DNA from: Watersipora subatra
Taxonomy: Eukaryota > Bryozoa > Gymnolaemata > Cheilostomatida > Watersiporidae
Reading direction: 5' to 3'
Assembly: GCF_963576615.1 (NCBI RefSeq)
Contig: NC_088714.1
Coordinates: 45,665,772 to 45,729,771 of the forward strand
DNA length: 64,000 nt
Shown here: one piece after another, positions 10,504 through 23,280 of the stretch
How the letters are laid out: each line of letters begins with the position of its first letter
Position numbering within the stretch: the stretch's first letter is position 1
Position numbers and translations under genes: made by a program
The notes under the pieces: generated by a model
Seen by the model: only the letters and a program-made list of their open reading frames with translations
Told to the model about the DNA's origin: nothing
Databases searched by the model: none

Positions 10504-11571
10504 GCTGGAATCTTGCTCTAGATAGTTTTCTGAAGTTTATAGATTTTTGTCAGTCCACTACTGACCCATGTGTATATGTTAGAGATAGCAATTCAGGCAT
10601 CAAAACTATAATGGCTGTATACGTTGACGATCTCATTATAATGAGTGATGACGATGCATCATTAATGCAAGTGAAGCATGCTCTCTCCAATCAGTTTAAA
10701 ATGAAAGACTTTGGACCACTGCACTATTGCTTGGGGGTTAATATTGATCAACACGAATCTTCAATATCTCTAGATCAACAGTACTATCTCCAGCAAGTCA
10801 TCAATCGCTTTGGTATGCAAGACTCAAACCCGGTATCCACACCTGCAGACATAAATGTTAAACTCATAAAATATGATGGAATCAGTAAGCCTGTAGATTC
10901 AAAAAAGTATCAAGCAATGGTTGGTTCACTTTTATATGCTTCAGTTGCAACATGTCCAGATATAGCACAAGCAATAAGTGAAGTGTCAAAGTACAACTCA
11001 TGTCCAACAGAAGCTCATCTTACTGCTGTAAAACGAATCATATGCTATATCAAAGGAACACTGACAACTAAACTTTGCTACAACAAGTCAGATGAAGCTA
11101 AAGTCATCGGTTATTCCGATGCAAACTGGGCTAGAGACTTAGATAATCGATGTTCTACTTCAGGTAATGTGTTCCTAATGTCAGGTGGAGCTGTAAGCTG
11201 GCAAAGCAAACGTCAAAATACTGTAGCAGTCTCAACGGCAGAAGCTGAATACGTCTCGTTATTTCATGCAACACAAGAAGCAATGTGGTTACATAAGTTA
11301 CTCAATGACAATGATGGCAAGGATGCTCATATACCTACAACATGCATGGTTGACAATCAAGCAGCAATCGCTATAGCTAAAAAACACCGCAACAAAATCC
11401 CGAACAAAACATATTGACATCAAATATCACTTTCTGAGAGAAGCTGTTGCAAATGGACACATTCTTATTAAATACTGTCCATCCGCTGATATGACTGCCG
11501 ATATCTTAACTAAACCCCTATGCAGAGACCCTTTTGTAATACATCGGCAGAACATGGGGCTAACAGATTAA
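10504..11571 (+). pseudogene. Copia reverse transcriptase C-terminal part and RNase H
   Basis: Resumes the RT frame after the second target copy. AVYVDDLIIMSDD (catalytic YVDD at 10,620-10,631) is the RT active site; KDFGPLHYCLGVNI, YLQQVINRFGM and MVGSLLYASVATCPDIA are standard copia RT blocks. RNase H follows with GYSDANWARD, SWQSKRQNTVAVSTAEAEY and DNQAA. Near 11,385-11,400 the frame shifts: the end of RNase H (HIDIKYHFLREAV and TADILTKPL) is read in the next frame and stops at TAA 11,569-11,571. Confidence 0.9.
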
Positions 11572-11600
11572 TAAGTGTGCATGTCAAAACTATGTGGGAG

Positions 11601-11794
11601 TGTTGAATATGTACTAGTTTTTTACTTTGACCAGCGTCATTATCTTGTATTTGTATATAGCTGTTGTCATACTCTTTGTTCATATTGATTTACTCACCTG
11701 TTATGTAATTGTTATGTAATAATCCTTTTACTCTCTTGTCTCACTTATGTAGTAAGTCAGTTGCTGTTTAGCTTTCAAATATACAAGAATAACA
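11601..11794 (+). repeat. 3' LTR of the copia element
   Basis: 194 bp, partner of 4,954-5,146. It is preceded directly by the purine-rich TATGTGGGAG (11,591-11,600), the likely polypurine tract for plus-strand priming. Confidence 0.95.
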
Positions 11795-12347
11795 GAAATG
11801 ACTCTCAAATAACTGCACTTGAGTTGCAGAAGAAGGATATGGTGTCCAAAAAGCTGGTATGTACAACCTGATCACCTCTGCTAGTTAACTACCGAGTCCA
11901 TTTTTATTCATAGCGCAATGAACGCTAGACTGGGCTGGGTATGAAAAATAAAACTTTTAATAAAACTAACACCCTTTTAGCAGCAGACTACTTTTGATCT
12001 TGGGTGTGCTTTGGGAGAAATAAGAGAAATGTTGTAAGAATAGACTGCCAGAGATCTATGCATTACCTACACCCTATTTTACTATAGAAAATCAGGTTTA
12101 CTCCTAGCATTGCCTAGCTGAATAGGCGATCTTAGAACTTTTTCTCACTGAATGTGCCACAATGCATCTGATAAGAAACTCACAAATGTCCCTTTGTATG
12201 CCTGAAGGGTAATTGCCTTTGTTGAGTGCATTTATGGAATGTTATTGTGAAAGCAGCTAGTGGTACGAGTTGAAAAGCTACACATCGTGCTGCGACTATC
12301 TGAATGAAAATAAAATTAATCTCAGGCTATAATAACCTTACTGTTAA

Positions 12348-14164
12348 TCCATGTGCGTGCTAATTATTTTAGCCTTAGATTTTTACCAAAAATTTTGAGA
12401 TTTGGTCATCTCGGAGCTCGAATGTAAATTCTGCTCTCGACTGAACCGAAGCATGCGCATTGCAAAGCTCCGGAAACGCATGAAAACATTTGCTAACAAA
12501 CAGAAAAACATTTTACGGTGCATATGTTCTTTACAAAAAGGGAAAAACCATCTGGGATGACGTTTCCTCTACCAAAGAAATTTGCTAAGGAGATAACCCC
12601 TCTAAGTCGACACCCTAAATTGTTTTGGAAGAGGATTCTCCTTTAAAGATGTGAAGTAAACGTGCCATTGCTGTTTATATTTCTTTTTCCTACGATTTTT
12701 GATGTAACTGATCTGTTGCATTTTTAATTGTTTCATAATCAATTTTTGCATTTTTAGTGTTGAAGATTAACCTTTAATGTTTTTAATGTTTTAAGAGCCA
12801 AGCGTATTAAATGTTTACTTTTGTTTTCTATTTCCATCATCATAAATAGAAAACCTTTTATTAAAATTAAACATGATCTATATATCCATTTCCATTTATA
12901 GTATGCAGTATACAGTACAGCTTATGGTGTGAAATGTTGAAAAAATACTTTAGCGGAGATTTTTTCTTGCTTTGGAATGGATTACATAATTTACATAGTT
13001 TTATTTTAATGGGAAAAATTGTTTCAGATTTAGAACAAGTCGGTTTTTGAACAACCTTCTTACACGTCGTTGAAAGTTGTGAAATTTTAAATTTACAGTG
13101 GTTTGAAAACTTTTACAGTTGTTTTATTTATTTTCAATTTAGTTGTTCTGCACAAAAATCTTTCTTTATTATATGAAGTTTGGAAGTTACAGTTGTTTGA
13201 AAAAAGTTGAAAAAACCTTTACAGTTGTTTTTATTTTCTCTCCTAAGTTATTTCAACTACACAAAACACTTTTCGGTAATGGTGCATCTTAGGTCGGTAT
13301 AACGCGCATACAATGCACATACAAAGCACTAGCAACGCACAAACATTGCGAATACAACGCCCATACGCTAGCATCACAACGGAAAAAAACGCGCTAAAGA
13401 GCTCAGGGTTGCCATAAACAAAGGAGTTGTAATATTTTAGATCTGTTTTAAAACTTAAAAGATAATAAGGACAATACTTTGTGTAATGTTTTAGACCTGT
13501 TTTATTAACAGACTATAAATATAAATATTTTGTTGTTAATGCGTTGTTAATTACTTGTGTCGGTGTTGTATCCACGATGCATGTGCGTTGCTAGTGCCTT
13601 GTATGTGCGTTGCTAGTGCCTTGTATGCCCGTTATATGCGCGTTTTACCGACCTAAGATGCACTGTTACCCACTTTTCTTATGATATGTAGTTTAAATGT
13701 TAGAGTAGCAAATTTTGTTATATGTTAAATAAAAGTAAATTATACTTAATTATACTAAATTATAATTATATAAAAATAAAATAGACTTTTTATTACCTTA
13801 TTTATTAAATAATTTTTCATTGTAACCATAGCTAAACAAATTATATTTAGCCATTACTTGCTAATGATTTCACATTTTCAATTAAACACATTTACAATTT
13901 TATTTTTCTTCCTAATTTATTTAAACAAAAAACTACTTTCATGATATGAAATTAAAAAGTTGTAGTTGTTTGAAAAAGCTTGAAAACCTTTACAGTGGTT
14001 TTATTTTTTCTTTTCATTCATTTGAACTGCTTAAAAATATTTTCTCGTGATATGAAATTTAAAAATTAGAATGGTAAATGTTGTATATGGTATGTTATAT
14101 AAAAATAAATTTTCTGTCCAAAGACTTTTTTTATTACTCAGGCAACGCCGGGTAGTACATCTAG
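12348..14164 (+). mobile_element. Non-autonomous Helitron-like element
   Basis: 1,817 bp, starting TC (TCCATGTGCGTGC after A 12,347) and ending CTAG (14,161-14,164) before T. The 3' end has a short GC hairpin, ACTCAGGCAACGCCGGGT (14,137-14,154), about seven bases before CTAG. The paralogous arm near 29,519 reads straight across as CTTACTGCTAATATTATAT, with A|T at the insertion point and no target duplication, exactly the Helitron mode. The interior holds diverged ~100-bp tandem units (ACAGTTGTTTTATTTT..., GATATGAAATTTAAAA...), common in non-autonomous Helitrons. No Rep/helicase is present. Confidence 0.85.
13275..13670. mobile_element. 396-bp MITE with 8-bp target duplication, inside the Helitron
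   Basis: Ends are inverted repeats: GGTAATGGTGCATCTTAGGT at the left and the complement of GGTAACAGTGCATCTTAGGT at the right, with homology extending inward past ACGCGCATA. Perfect flanking CACTTTTC (13,267-13,274 and 13,671-13,678). Sister tandem units of the host Helitron read through the site (for example near 14,035-14,060), giving an independent empty site. It contains a 22-bp internal repeat (GTGCGTTGCTAGTGCCTTGTAT). An 8-bp duplication suggests hAT, P or Merlin-type mobilisation; the superfamily is not settled. Confidence 0.88.
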
Positions 14165-16399
14165 TACTATTATATATTGATGAATTGAATCCCAATACTT
14201 AGATTGGCACTGTTAACATGATATTTCTAAGTTAGTCATCTTTATACACAGAACTTGACAAGGTCAACTACTTCTGTATGACTAGTAACCTGTTAAAGAC
14301 ATTTTCTCACTGAATGACTTAGCTGGCTTTTCAGCAATTCAAACCAAATTTTTTCAACAATCTGAATTACCTTCTAATTTTACAAGATGTTTCTACTGCA
14401 ATCAAAAAAGCAGTCTAATAGCAGAAGCAACCAGAAAGATTCTTATTTTAAATACTTTTAGAACTTGGAACAAAAAATAGTCATAAAGACTTTTTGGTGT
14501 TGCAAACACAAATACAAGGATCACACTGAGCTTAATCAGGAGACACCTATAGACATTTGGTTAATAGCATTTTTTTGTAAATCTTAAAATTATTGCAATC
14601 TTAAAACAGACAAGAATGCAAAATCCTTACAGGAATAAATGTAAAAGTCAAAAATGTATTAAATCCAGTTGAGCAAACAGCAAAATAATTTACTGATATA
14701 TCAGAGAAAAGCATGAAAGCTGAAATAACACTAACCTCACTGGCATCTAATTGACTCAGGTGAATCTTATGAAAAATAGCAGACCGAGTTTAGACACAAA
14801 CCTGACAACTCACTTGATCAACTATTGTACCTGTAGCCATGCATGTCATAACAAAACATACACATGATGATCAGTTTTTTACTCTTGCATAAATATCCTT
14901 TCATATGTTTAACCTAATTTCTGAGTTGGTAATGCGTGCCAAAATCTTTGATCAACAGCATAATATCTTTGTAGATAGTAATGAGCAGACATTAACAAAT
15001 TGCAGTAATTTGTGCAAGTAGCTTGACTTTAGGTTTAATTCAAGGTCCACAATAACTGTACTAGTTATTGGTGAACAAATTGAGGGCAGTTTTATATTTT
15101 TTGTGTCAATGCGAAGTTATGTAAATATTCCCATTGACACCCTTCTTTTAATAAATCATTCCTGTAAATGTGACAGGTCATATTATTTTCAATACAAATG
15201 AGATTGAGTCACCAAATTTTTTTAGCCCAAAGTAATAACAAATTATCAGCTCTTCAAAACTGTTTTTGAAATTAAAACAAAAAAATGTTAACCTGAAATA
15301 CAGCTTTTTATTGCAGGTGGTGTTGGTTGATATGGTCAACACAAAAAATTGAGAATTTTGCCTTCAAAGATGACGGATTGGATTTTAAACATTACTATTT
15401 GTTGACAGTTAGGAAAATCATAGCAGCCGCACACTGCAAACATTACATTTTCATGAATGTTGGAAAGACTTGGTTTCACAAAAGCCCAAGCCAGATAGAC
15501 CATTTTGTCTTTGGAAGCTCATTTTGCATTATATAAAATGCTGCATTTGTATTGAAGATGATGCGACCCGTCACAAATATTATTGATATTAGAAATTGAT
15601 AATCTAAAACATCTCGACAAGTTTCGGGTTACCCATCACTCAAAATGATTAAAAATAAACCAATTGAGGCAAGGTAAGTAATTACCAAATAACTAAATAC
15701 AGTACATCTGATTGAAATGGACTGTGCTGAAATTTATGCTGACTAAGATTGAGTTTATCCATACTACAGTGAAGATAGCTCAAGCAGAATATTAGCAATG
15801 ATCCAGTACTTTCCTAACTTATTATAGTATATTGTTTGCAAAGCTATTTGATTCAGATGTTTGTATCCTGAGATGCCTTGCAGTCAACCTCTTAAAAACT
15901 ACTTTAGATTAATCAACATAATTGTACTTGAAATTGCTATTATATTACCTACAGATGATACGCATGAAGTGAATGCTACCTTTTTAGTTACGAGGTTTTT
16001 AGTTACATCTGAATTGAGCCTACTAATCTTATAAATACAATTACATTGAAAAAAACTTAGCTCTATCAAATCAATAAAAAATATTTATAAATATTTCAAG
16101 AGAAAAGCCCTAGACTTGAGTATGTTTTCTGGTTTACTTGGTGAGGTCTTAGACAGTAGGGATGTTGTTCTTTTTTGAAGTTATTTTAAAAATAGCTTGG
16201 CATGACCTGCTCTACAAAGGGCATACGCATTGCTTGTGAGTTACATGTATAAGACGCCAAATAGCTTTAGCTTTAGTAAAATGGTCGGAAAAGAGGTAAG
16301 TATTAATACAGCTTATTTTATACAATATAATCTATATTAAGAGCTATTATCAAAGACCATGTTCAAAAGACTAAATTTTGAACAATCATAAAATAGCCA

Positions 16400-17130
16400 T
16401 AAAAAACACTTTCCATATATTTCCTAAAGTACACCCAAGATCAAAAAAAGTCTGTTGTAAAAAGGGAGTTAGTTTTATCAGTAGTCTCAATTTTCATACC
16501 CAATCCAGTTTAGCATTTGTTGCGCCGTGATTAAACAGACTCAGTGGTTAACTAGCAAAGGTGGTCAGATTGCACATACCAGCCTTTTGGAAACCATCCT
16601 CTCCTTCTACAACTCAAGTGCAGCTGTTTGAGAGTTATTTTAAAAACTAAAATATTCATTTTTGAGCCCAAATTTTTTATGCTTTTATTAATAGAGCATG
16701 TGAATCTTTGGCCATTTGAACCGCTAACATAAAGTTGGCCATGAATGAATTAATGATTACATAGAAAAATGCTGGCCACTTCGAGGGTATGTCCTAAACA
16801 TTTAATGATAAAAATTGCAAAGGAAAGTCATACAGGGAATAGGGAGCATCGAAAGGACAAGGGAGTGGTAAAGATTAAGTGGTGGAGGTTCCTCCTGAGA
16901 ATGAAAATTCCTTCACCGGTGGTATTTCTTGTCAAAATTGTGGTCTCAAGTAAATGTGGAATCCATAATTTAACAACCAGTTGTGTGCTGTGGCGTTGCT
17001 TAGGAGAAACATATTCCTGATCAGCATGATGGGACCGTCCAATTTTGGGCATGGAACATACAGGAAGCTCCAAAGGATCATGGGCATAGATAAAGGTTTA
17101 AACCAACTACTTTGTCACATAAACATGTGA
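16400..17130 (+). repeat. Diverged non-coding repeat, direct partner at 29,840-30,450
   Basis: Shared blocks with the partner include CATACCCAA-CCAGT-TAGCATTTGTTG, AACATAAAGT-GGCCATGA, TAGTTGTGTGCTGT and CCA-TTTTGGGCAT. The first part is also the reverse complement of 11,870-12,010, and 16,780-17,130 is the reverse complement of parts of 4,303-4,830. Open frames here are not conserved between copies. Confidence 0.7.
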
Positions 17131-17459
17131 TAGCCAAGCTTAAAACTACAATTTTTGTTCTGAATTCAAAGTTCTGAATCTGGCTACCAAGCGTTCTGCA
17201 TATGAACCTGTGGTGGTATGCTTAAAAAAGGTGATGAAAAAAACAAAAACGTTGCATAACAAATTAGATTAACTGTTGCTAAATAATATGCAAGCTGTAA
17301 GCAAGAGAGGGATAGTCAAAAAAATTAAGTTAGATTGAATTAGTACAAATTATAATACAAAGTATTATGTTTTACATGTATTATGTAAAACATTTATTAC
17401 ATTATTACATTTTATTATGTAACTTAGGCAAACAGGGTAAAGTGCAAAAATGGATTAGT

Positions 17460-20110
17460 TTTACCAATTCTAGACAGAAAATCTTCATTTCTAATGTTTG
17501 TCTGGTCTGGAGGGGAAAAACAAACAAATAGTTTTTAAATGGTATTTACTAAAGAAAATTTTAATTTCACAAAATTATCTGTATTTAGCGAATGCAAGGA
17601 GCCAAAGGATGGTTAGCAGGCTAGTTCTCAAAAGCCAGATGAAGTTTCCATACAAATAGTTTTGACGCAGACGTCACTGAACACTTCAGTGGGAAGTTTA
17701 ACTAAAATTGGTAAAAATAATGCTTATGCAGACCAACACATGCATTCACACATACACACATGAAGTAAGCTCTTTTATTAAACAGAATTCTTTCACAGCG
17801 AAAGCGGAAGTCTTGAGTTTTTGAAAGTTTGTTGCAGTTATTTTTATGAAGTAGATTATTATTATCATTATGCATATCAAACTAAACAGTTTGATTAGCA
17901 AGAACTATGTTAATTATAAAACCAATCCTAATAGAACACGTTTTGGCAGATGAATGCAAAAGGTGGTAACCAGAGTATTCTGTATGTAGGTATTATTTAT
18001 TGGGTGTCAAGCAGCAAGTGTCAGTTTCTGAATTTAAAAAATGTCTCAAGCTGAAAAAGTGCTCCCATGACATGTTAATATTCTATGAAGCATGTATGGA
18101 ACATGAGAGTAAAATTGTGATAAATAACATGTCAAAAGAATGTAACTTAAAATTCCTTTTGCTATCAGTTTCATGTCTATAAATACTCCACTTTCCTGTA
18201 ATTGTAGTTGTTTCCCAGCCACAAGCTACATTATCTGTTGTACAGACAGATACACATCACTCTACATTAACCTTGCTGTTGAACATGTAAATTCCTATTG
18301 AAACTTTAGGCAAAGTCACAAATTTTTAAGTTCCAAAAACTGCTTACAAACGTTTTGGAATAGTCATGTTTATGAAATACTTACACTCATGTTGCCAGCC
18401 TAGTTTTTACAGTAGATTAGAGACATCTTCAAAATATTAGAAGCCATGTCTGCTCTTAATAAGTGGAAAAGCTAGTATTTATTTTCACTGGTTATTCTGA
18501 ATAGCCATCAGTCTTTTCTTGTCCTTACTGAGTGTGACGCTGTCTTAGACTGAATTGGTTTACAACCAAATGCTAGAGATTTGTGTTAGAATAAAATAGG
18601 CTTATGTGATCCTCATGTCAAACAGTGAAGTTAGGTAGTTAGGTGAACTGAGGTAGTTTAGACAATAAAATGTGTTGTTTATCTGTCTGTTTTAGGCAAA
18701 AAATGTAAGAAATTGGAGCACTGATAAACAAATAAACGATAGAAAAATGAATTGTAAACTGCAATCTTTCAAGTTTTGAGTTTTCCCCAGTTGCAATTTC
18801 ATATCTTAAGAATGTTTTATAAATTACTATAATACCGTGCAGCCAGTTGCACAACTCGTGAAAAATTTGTTTGAAGAGAATCTGATACTGGCTGCTAAAC
18901 GCCCAATAAATAATACCTAAATATAGGAAAATATGATTTACATTTTTTTATTTATTCATCAGAACATAGTTACTGATAATCAAACTGTTTAGCTTGTTAT
19001 GCAGGATAATAATTTACTTCTTGATAAAAACTACAATGATTGTGCAATGAACCTAGAACTTTCTCTTTTGCTGCCAAGCAATGTATAATATTATGCATCA
19101 GTGATTTGATGCCCAACACTAAGACTGGCAAGTTTGACTTAGTATTTCTAAATTACTCATTATCAGGCATAAAACATGGCAAGGCCACCTAGTTTTGTAA
19201 TGAAAACCTTTCAGATCAAAATTTTTGCGAAGTTGTTTTTCTACCGCTACATCAAATCAAAACAAACTTTGAGAACACTTTGAAATAACTTTAATTTTTG
19301 CATCAATCACTTTTATTGCAATTAAACCGGCCTCTCAATAAGGTAATCAAGGTATTTGCATTCTATGTACATATAAGACTTAAAATAATGAACCGCTCTG
19401 AGGTTTAATACGCTGCAGAAAATTTATACTACCTTGAGTTAGCCAAGAGATACCTACTCACATGCATTTAGTTAATAGCACTTCATTAAGCTCCTGCAAT
19501 CATTGCAGCACTATTTTCTTGATTTCGAAGAAGCCAGCAAAAAAGTTCCTATAGTTAGTTAGGTAAGAATTGACAATGTAAAAAGTCTAGCTGAGCGTGT
19601 AAGCGTTAAAGTCTTTCGTATTGGTGGGTATCATTCAAATGATATACTCTCACTGTCTAAGGCAGTATGAGGGCTGAAAGATCATCAACCTTTTCATAAC
19701 TGCTTCTTATAAAATACTTTTTTAAAGACCTTCCATATAAAACTTTTAAATTAGAGGTTAATTTTTTATAAAGCATCTGATGAACTCAAAACTCAAACTT
19801 GATAAATTCATTGGCTAACTGTTACTGTTGAAACAATTTAGACAAGAAAAATATATATCGCAAAACCTCTATATGATCGCCACCTTTAATTGAGCGTCCC
19901 CTCTATTTCAGCCCCACTCTGGACAAAAGGTTGGAAAATAGATCACCACCCTTTATTTGAATGTTTATTCTATTTAAATACCACTTCTATTTGACTGCCA
20001 CTATTTGACATTCGTAATCTTTATGAGCCCATAATAGCAAGTGACCAGTAGAAAAATGTTCACAAAACTGTGCTAATAACGGCTCAATTACATCAATAAC
20101 AATTAATTTG
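17460..20110. repeat. Second inverted-repeat arm, partner at 36,652-41,830
   Basis: 17,460-18,600 matches the reverse complement of 39,807-38,660 at high similarity (for example ACGCAGACGTCACTGA against TCAGTGACGTCTGCGT). 18,600-19,440 matches 40,640-39,810 and again 38,105-37,316. 19,860-20,110 matches 36,890-36,652. The right side is internally duplicated. No gene is seen in either arm. Confidence 0.78.
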
Positions 20111-21646
20111 TTTGTTGTTTCTGTTTGTATCGAAGTCCGTTTTCCAACTCGAAGTCTTTAAGTTGTTTTGTTAAAAGCTTTTATTTCAACATCATAGGAA
20201 TCCTTGTATTAGGCTAATAGTAGTTCTTTATTTAATGTAGTCTTTTTACTTCGACGTATTGGAAAAACATTTCAGCATTTCTGATGCCTTGGACGAATTT
20301 TGCTAAGCACACATCTGGTTAAAAGTTTATCATTAATTTTGGTAAGTTTTTTTCAGATAGCAACTCCTAAAAGTTTTGCTTTGCTAAAAAATGGTTTGGA
20401 TACTATTGTTGATTAGTGCAGCAGTACATAAAAAGATTTCACGTTAGCAGACACTGTGGAAGTTATTGAACTGCTTGAACATGATGACATTGTTCTGTAC
20501 AAAAGCAACAATCAGAAGACAATCTGCTGGGAAATTGTTGCAAATGTTTTTGCTTAAAAAATGTTAAATTTGGTTTTTGTGTGTATGATAATTATGGATC
20601 GTTTATACCAGTTGTTTTTGAACATATATTTGTAGTATTTGTTAGACAATTATATTTTAAAACTTATGAGTTGGCAGATTTAAATCACATTATTTGGTAG
20701 GATGGCTGGGGTAAGCTAAATTAGGCTGGCAATGGATAAGCGCTTGTAACTCCTGTTTTATTGCACATAAAAAGCCAGTTTTGGGTGTGAACTGTAGCAA
20801 GCATATAGATAGTTGCAATGTTTTATTATGCAACTGTGTTAAATAGCTATAGAAATGCTTTCAAATTTAAAATAAAATACAAAACCTTAAAGCTAAAACA
20901 AATTACAACACAGGCTATAAGATCATTGAAGGTTAATTGGAAACAATGGCAATCACCTGGTAGAAACATGTATCAGCTTCCTCATGTATATTTATTTAGA
21001 GTTTTACAACAAGTTAGAGGTAAGTTAGTAGATTTATTGCATCTAAAAGAATTAATGTCCCAGAGCTCGAAAGAGTGTGCAAAATATGGGAGGCATTCAA
21101 TTTCAACCTTTTTGACGAAAAGGTTGAAAATTATCTTTTCAACATTCTGAGTACATGGCACACTTTTGAGTCCCTACCCTCGTCTTCCCTATCAACGTAC
21201 AATTTAGTAGTATCAGATTCTGGGTAGAGTGCTCCATGCATCGTAGCAGTTTGTAAGTTGCTATATCTGTTTCCTTGACGACTTCCACAGTTCACTTTAT
21301 TATGTCTGCTGGGTATGTTATTACTGGCAGTTTGTAGGTATTTATTGCCCTGACTTCTCCGTGCGTATCTATTTAGGGTTCTAGAACAAGTTAGAGGTAA
21401 CTTAGCAAATTCTTTGCATCCAAAAAGGTTAATGTCGCACGGCCTAAACAATAGTGTGCAAATAATGGGTGGCATTCGATTTCAACTTTTTTGAAGAAGT
21501 TTGAAAATGATCTTTTGAACATTCTGACGAGGTGTTTGAAAAATACAAATCGGCTCTTTATTTGAACTTCGCCCATAATAAAGTGTCATTCTACAAGAAG
21601 AGTTAAAAAATAAAGTGATATGGCATTCAAATAAAGGTTTTAAGGC
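19858..21646. mobile_element. Degenerate TIR element (mariner/pogo-like ends)
   Basis: The left end reads AAAACCTCTATATGATCGCC and the right end, complemented, AAAACCTTTATTTGAATGCC. Both ends are followed inward by degenerate CGCCACCTTTAATTGAACGT-type subterminal repeats. AAAACCTCTATTTGAACG-type termini are, from memory, typical of pogo/Tigger relatives; no transposase was recognised inside. The same ends recur at 36,652-36,890, 32,100-32,220 and 3,590-3,720, so the element is older than the duplications. The terminal bases and TA duplication are not clean. Confidence 0.45.
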
Positions 21647-22740
21647 ATATAAATGATAAAGAGCTCCAATGTTCCCAGAAATTGTATGTATTGCGTACAA
21701 TTTGATTATTGAATCTCCAATACACACAGTGTACCACAATCTTTGGTCAACAGTACAAGACCTTGGTAGAGAGTAATGAGCAAACATCCACAATTTGCTC
21801 TAATTTTTGAAATCAACTTGGCCTCTCGTCTAAAATTTACAAAATTGCAAGAAATATACTAGCTATTAGTGAGAATATTGTAAACGGTTTAATAATTGTG
21901 TGTCAATGCAGAGGTATATAGGTATTCCCATTGATACCCGTCATTTGATAACTAATTCATGTAAATATTTACTGGTATAAGAAGTCAATATTTTGAAGGA
22001 GCTGAAAATGTTTTAACTGACTATCAGTAAAATCAGTTGAGAAGAAAGTATTTAAGTCAAGGGATGCAATTACTAAATCGGTGAATGCAAATGATGCAAA
22101 TGGATCATATTGATACGTGTCAGCTGGGTGAGTTCTAGTTCATCTATAGTGCAGCAATGATTGCTCAAGCCAAACTGCTCTTCATGATCATTTAATTTTT
22201 ATTCTATTATAGTTCATGATGGTATATTGTTTGTAAAAGGAGTTAATTCAGACGACTGTACACTGAAATACCATTAAATAAGTATGTCAAAAATTTCTTA
22301 AGTCTGTTCATCGACATTGGAGTTGACAATGCTATTCTGTCATCTACATATGACACACATAAGCCAAATAAACCTTTTACTTTTTAGCGGTTTCTAAAAA
22401 CTGTAGCCTCAGGACATCGGTTTCTATAAAAACCTTATGGGGACCAATGCATTTTTTAAGTAGTTTTCTTGACTTGATCAACTGTTTATTTACACAAAGA
22501 CCAAATCATGTCAAATTTTATAAAGAAAACAATTTCCCATTAATTTCTTAAAAAAGTGAAAACCTGAAGCTGTCTCATTGCACCTCAAAAGACTGGATTC
22601 ATTGAACCTGTTAAAGGTTTCAGTGCATCACAAATGATAAAACTTTAAATGCTATAAGTAGTTCAGCTGTCAGATGACTATTATAAAACAAGTGAAAAGA
22701 TGCAGCATTTTTTCTCTTTATGGATATGTAAAATATTTGC
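20370..22740 (+). repeat. Diverged direct repeat, partner at 31,320-33,330
   Basis: Shared blocks include TTAGCAGACACTGTG, GCACATAAAAAGCCAGTT, GGCTATAAGAT, AGAAACATGTATCAGCTT-type sequence, GTGTGCAAA-ATGGG and CATGATGGTATATTGTTTGTAAA. Parts also appear reversed at 3,060-4,100. Frames at 20,818-21,150 and 21,131-21,793 are not conserved between copies, so I do not call genes. Confidence 0.75.
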
Positions 22741-22799
22741 TTTTTTAATATAAATTTTGTCTTTTAGAAAAGACTACATGCAACTTTATATCCCTTTAT

Positions 22800-23280
<481 letters not shown>

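Larger units (their letters stand above)
4954..11794 (+). mobile_element. Copia-type LTR retrotransposon, interrupted by an hAT element
   Basis: Near-identical 193/194-bp LTRs begin TGTTGAATATG and end AACA. Between them are a primer-binding site, gag-like, protease, integrase, reverse transcriptase and RNase H regions in the order typical of copia (integrase before RT). Flanks are AAAAT on the left (4,949-4,953) and GAAAT on the right (11,795-11,799), a 5-bp target duplication with one mismatch. The LTRs differ by about four substitutions and one indel. The element has two in-frame stops (TAA 5,930 and TGA 7,364), a large gag deletion, a frameshift near 11,390, and the hAT inserted inside RT. 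It cannot encode its own mobility. The paralogous locus near 30,040 lacks it. Confidence 0.95.
11815..16300. repeat. Inverted-duplication arm, inner part (left), split by a Helitron
   Basis: 11,815-12,347 and 14,165-16,300 together match the reverse complement of about 30,035-27,400. Clear anchors are 12,240-12,340 against 29,640-29,520, 14,166-14,220 against 29,519-29,460, 15,040-15,160 against 28,620-28,510, 15,305-15,400 against 28,350-28,250, and 15,960-16,260 against 27,720-27,410. No intact gene is visible; the open frame at 15,327-15,536 is interrupted in the partner. Confidence 0.75.

Noticed and set aside
20818-21793. Several 60-114 codon frames on both strands
   Set aside because: None is kept open in the sister copies at 31,690-32,300 or 3,490-4,100, so they are chance frames in repeats.
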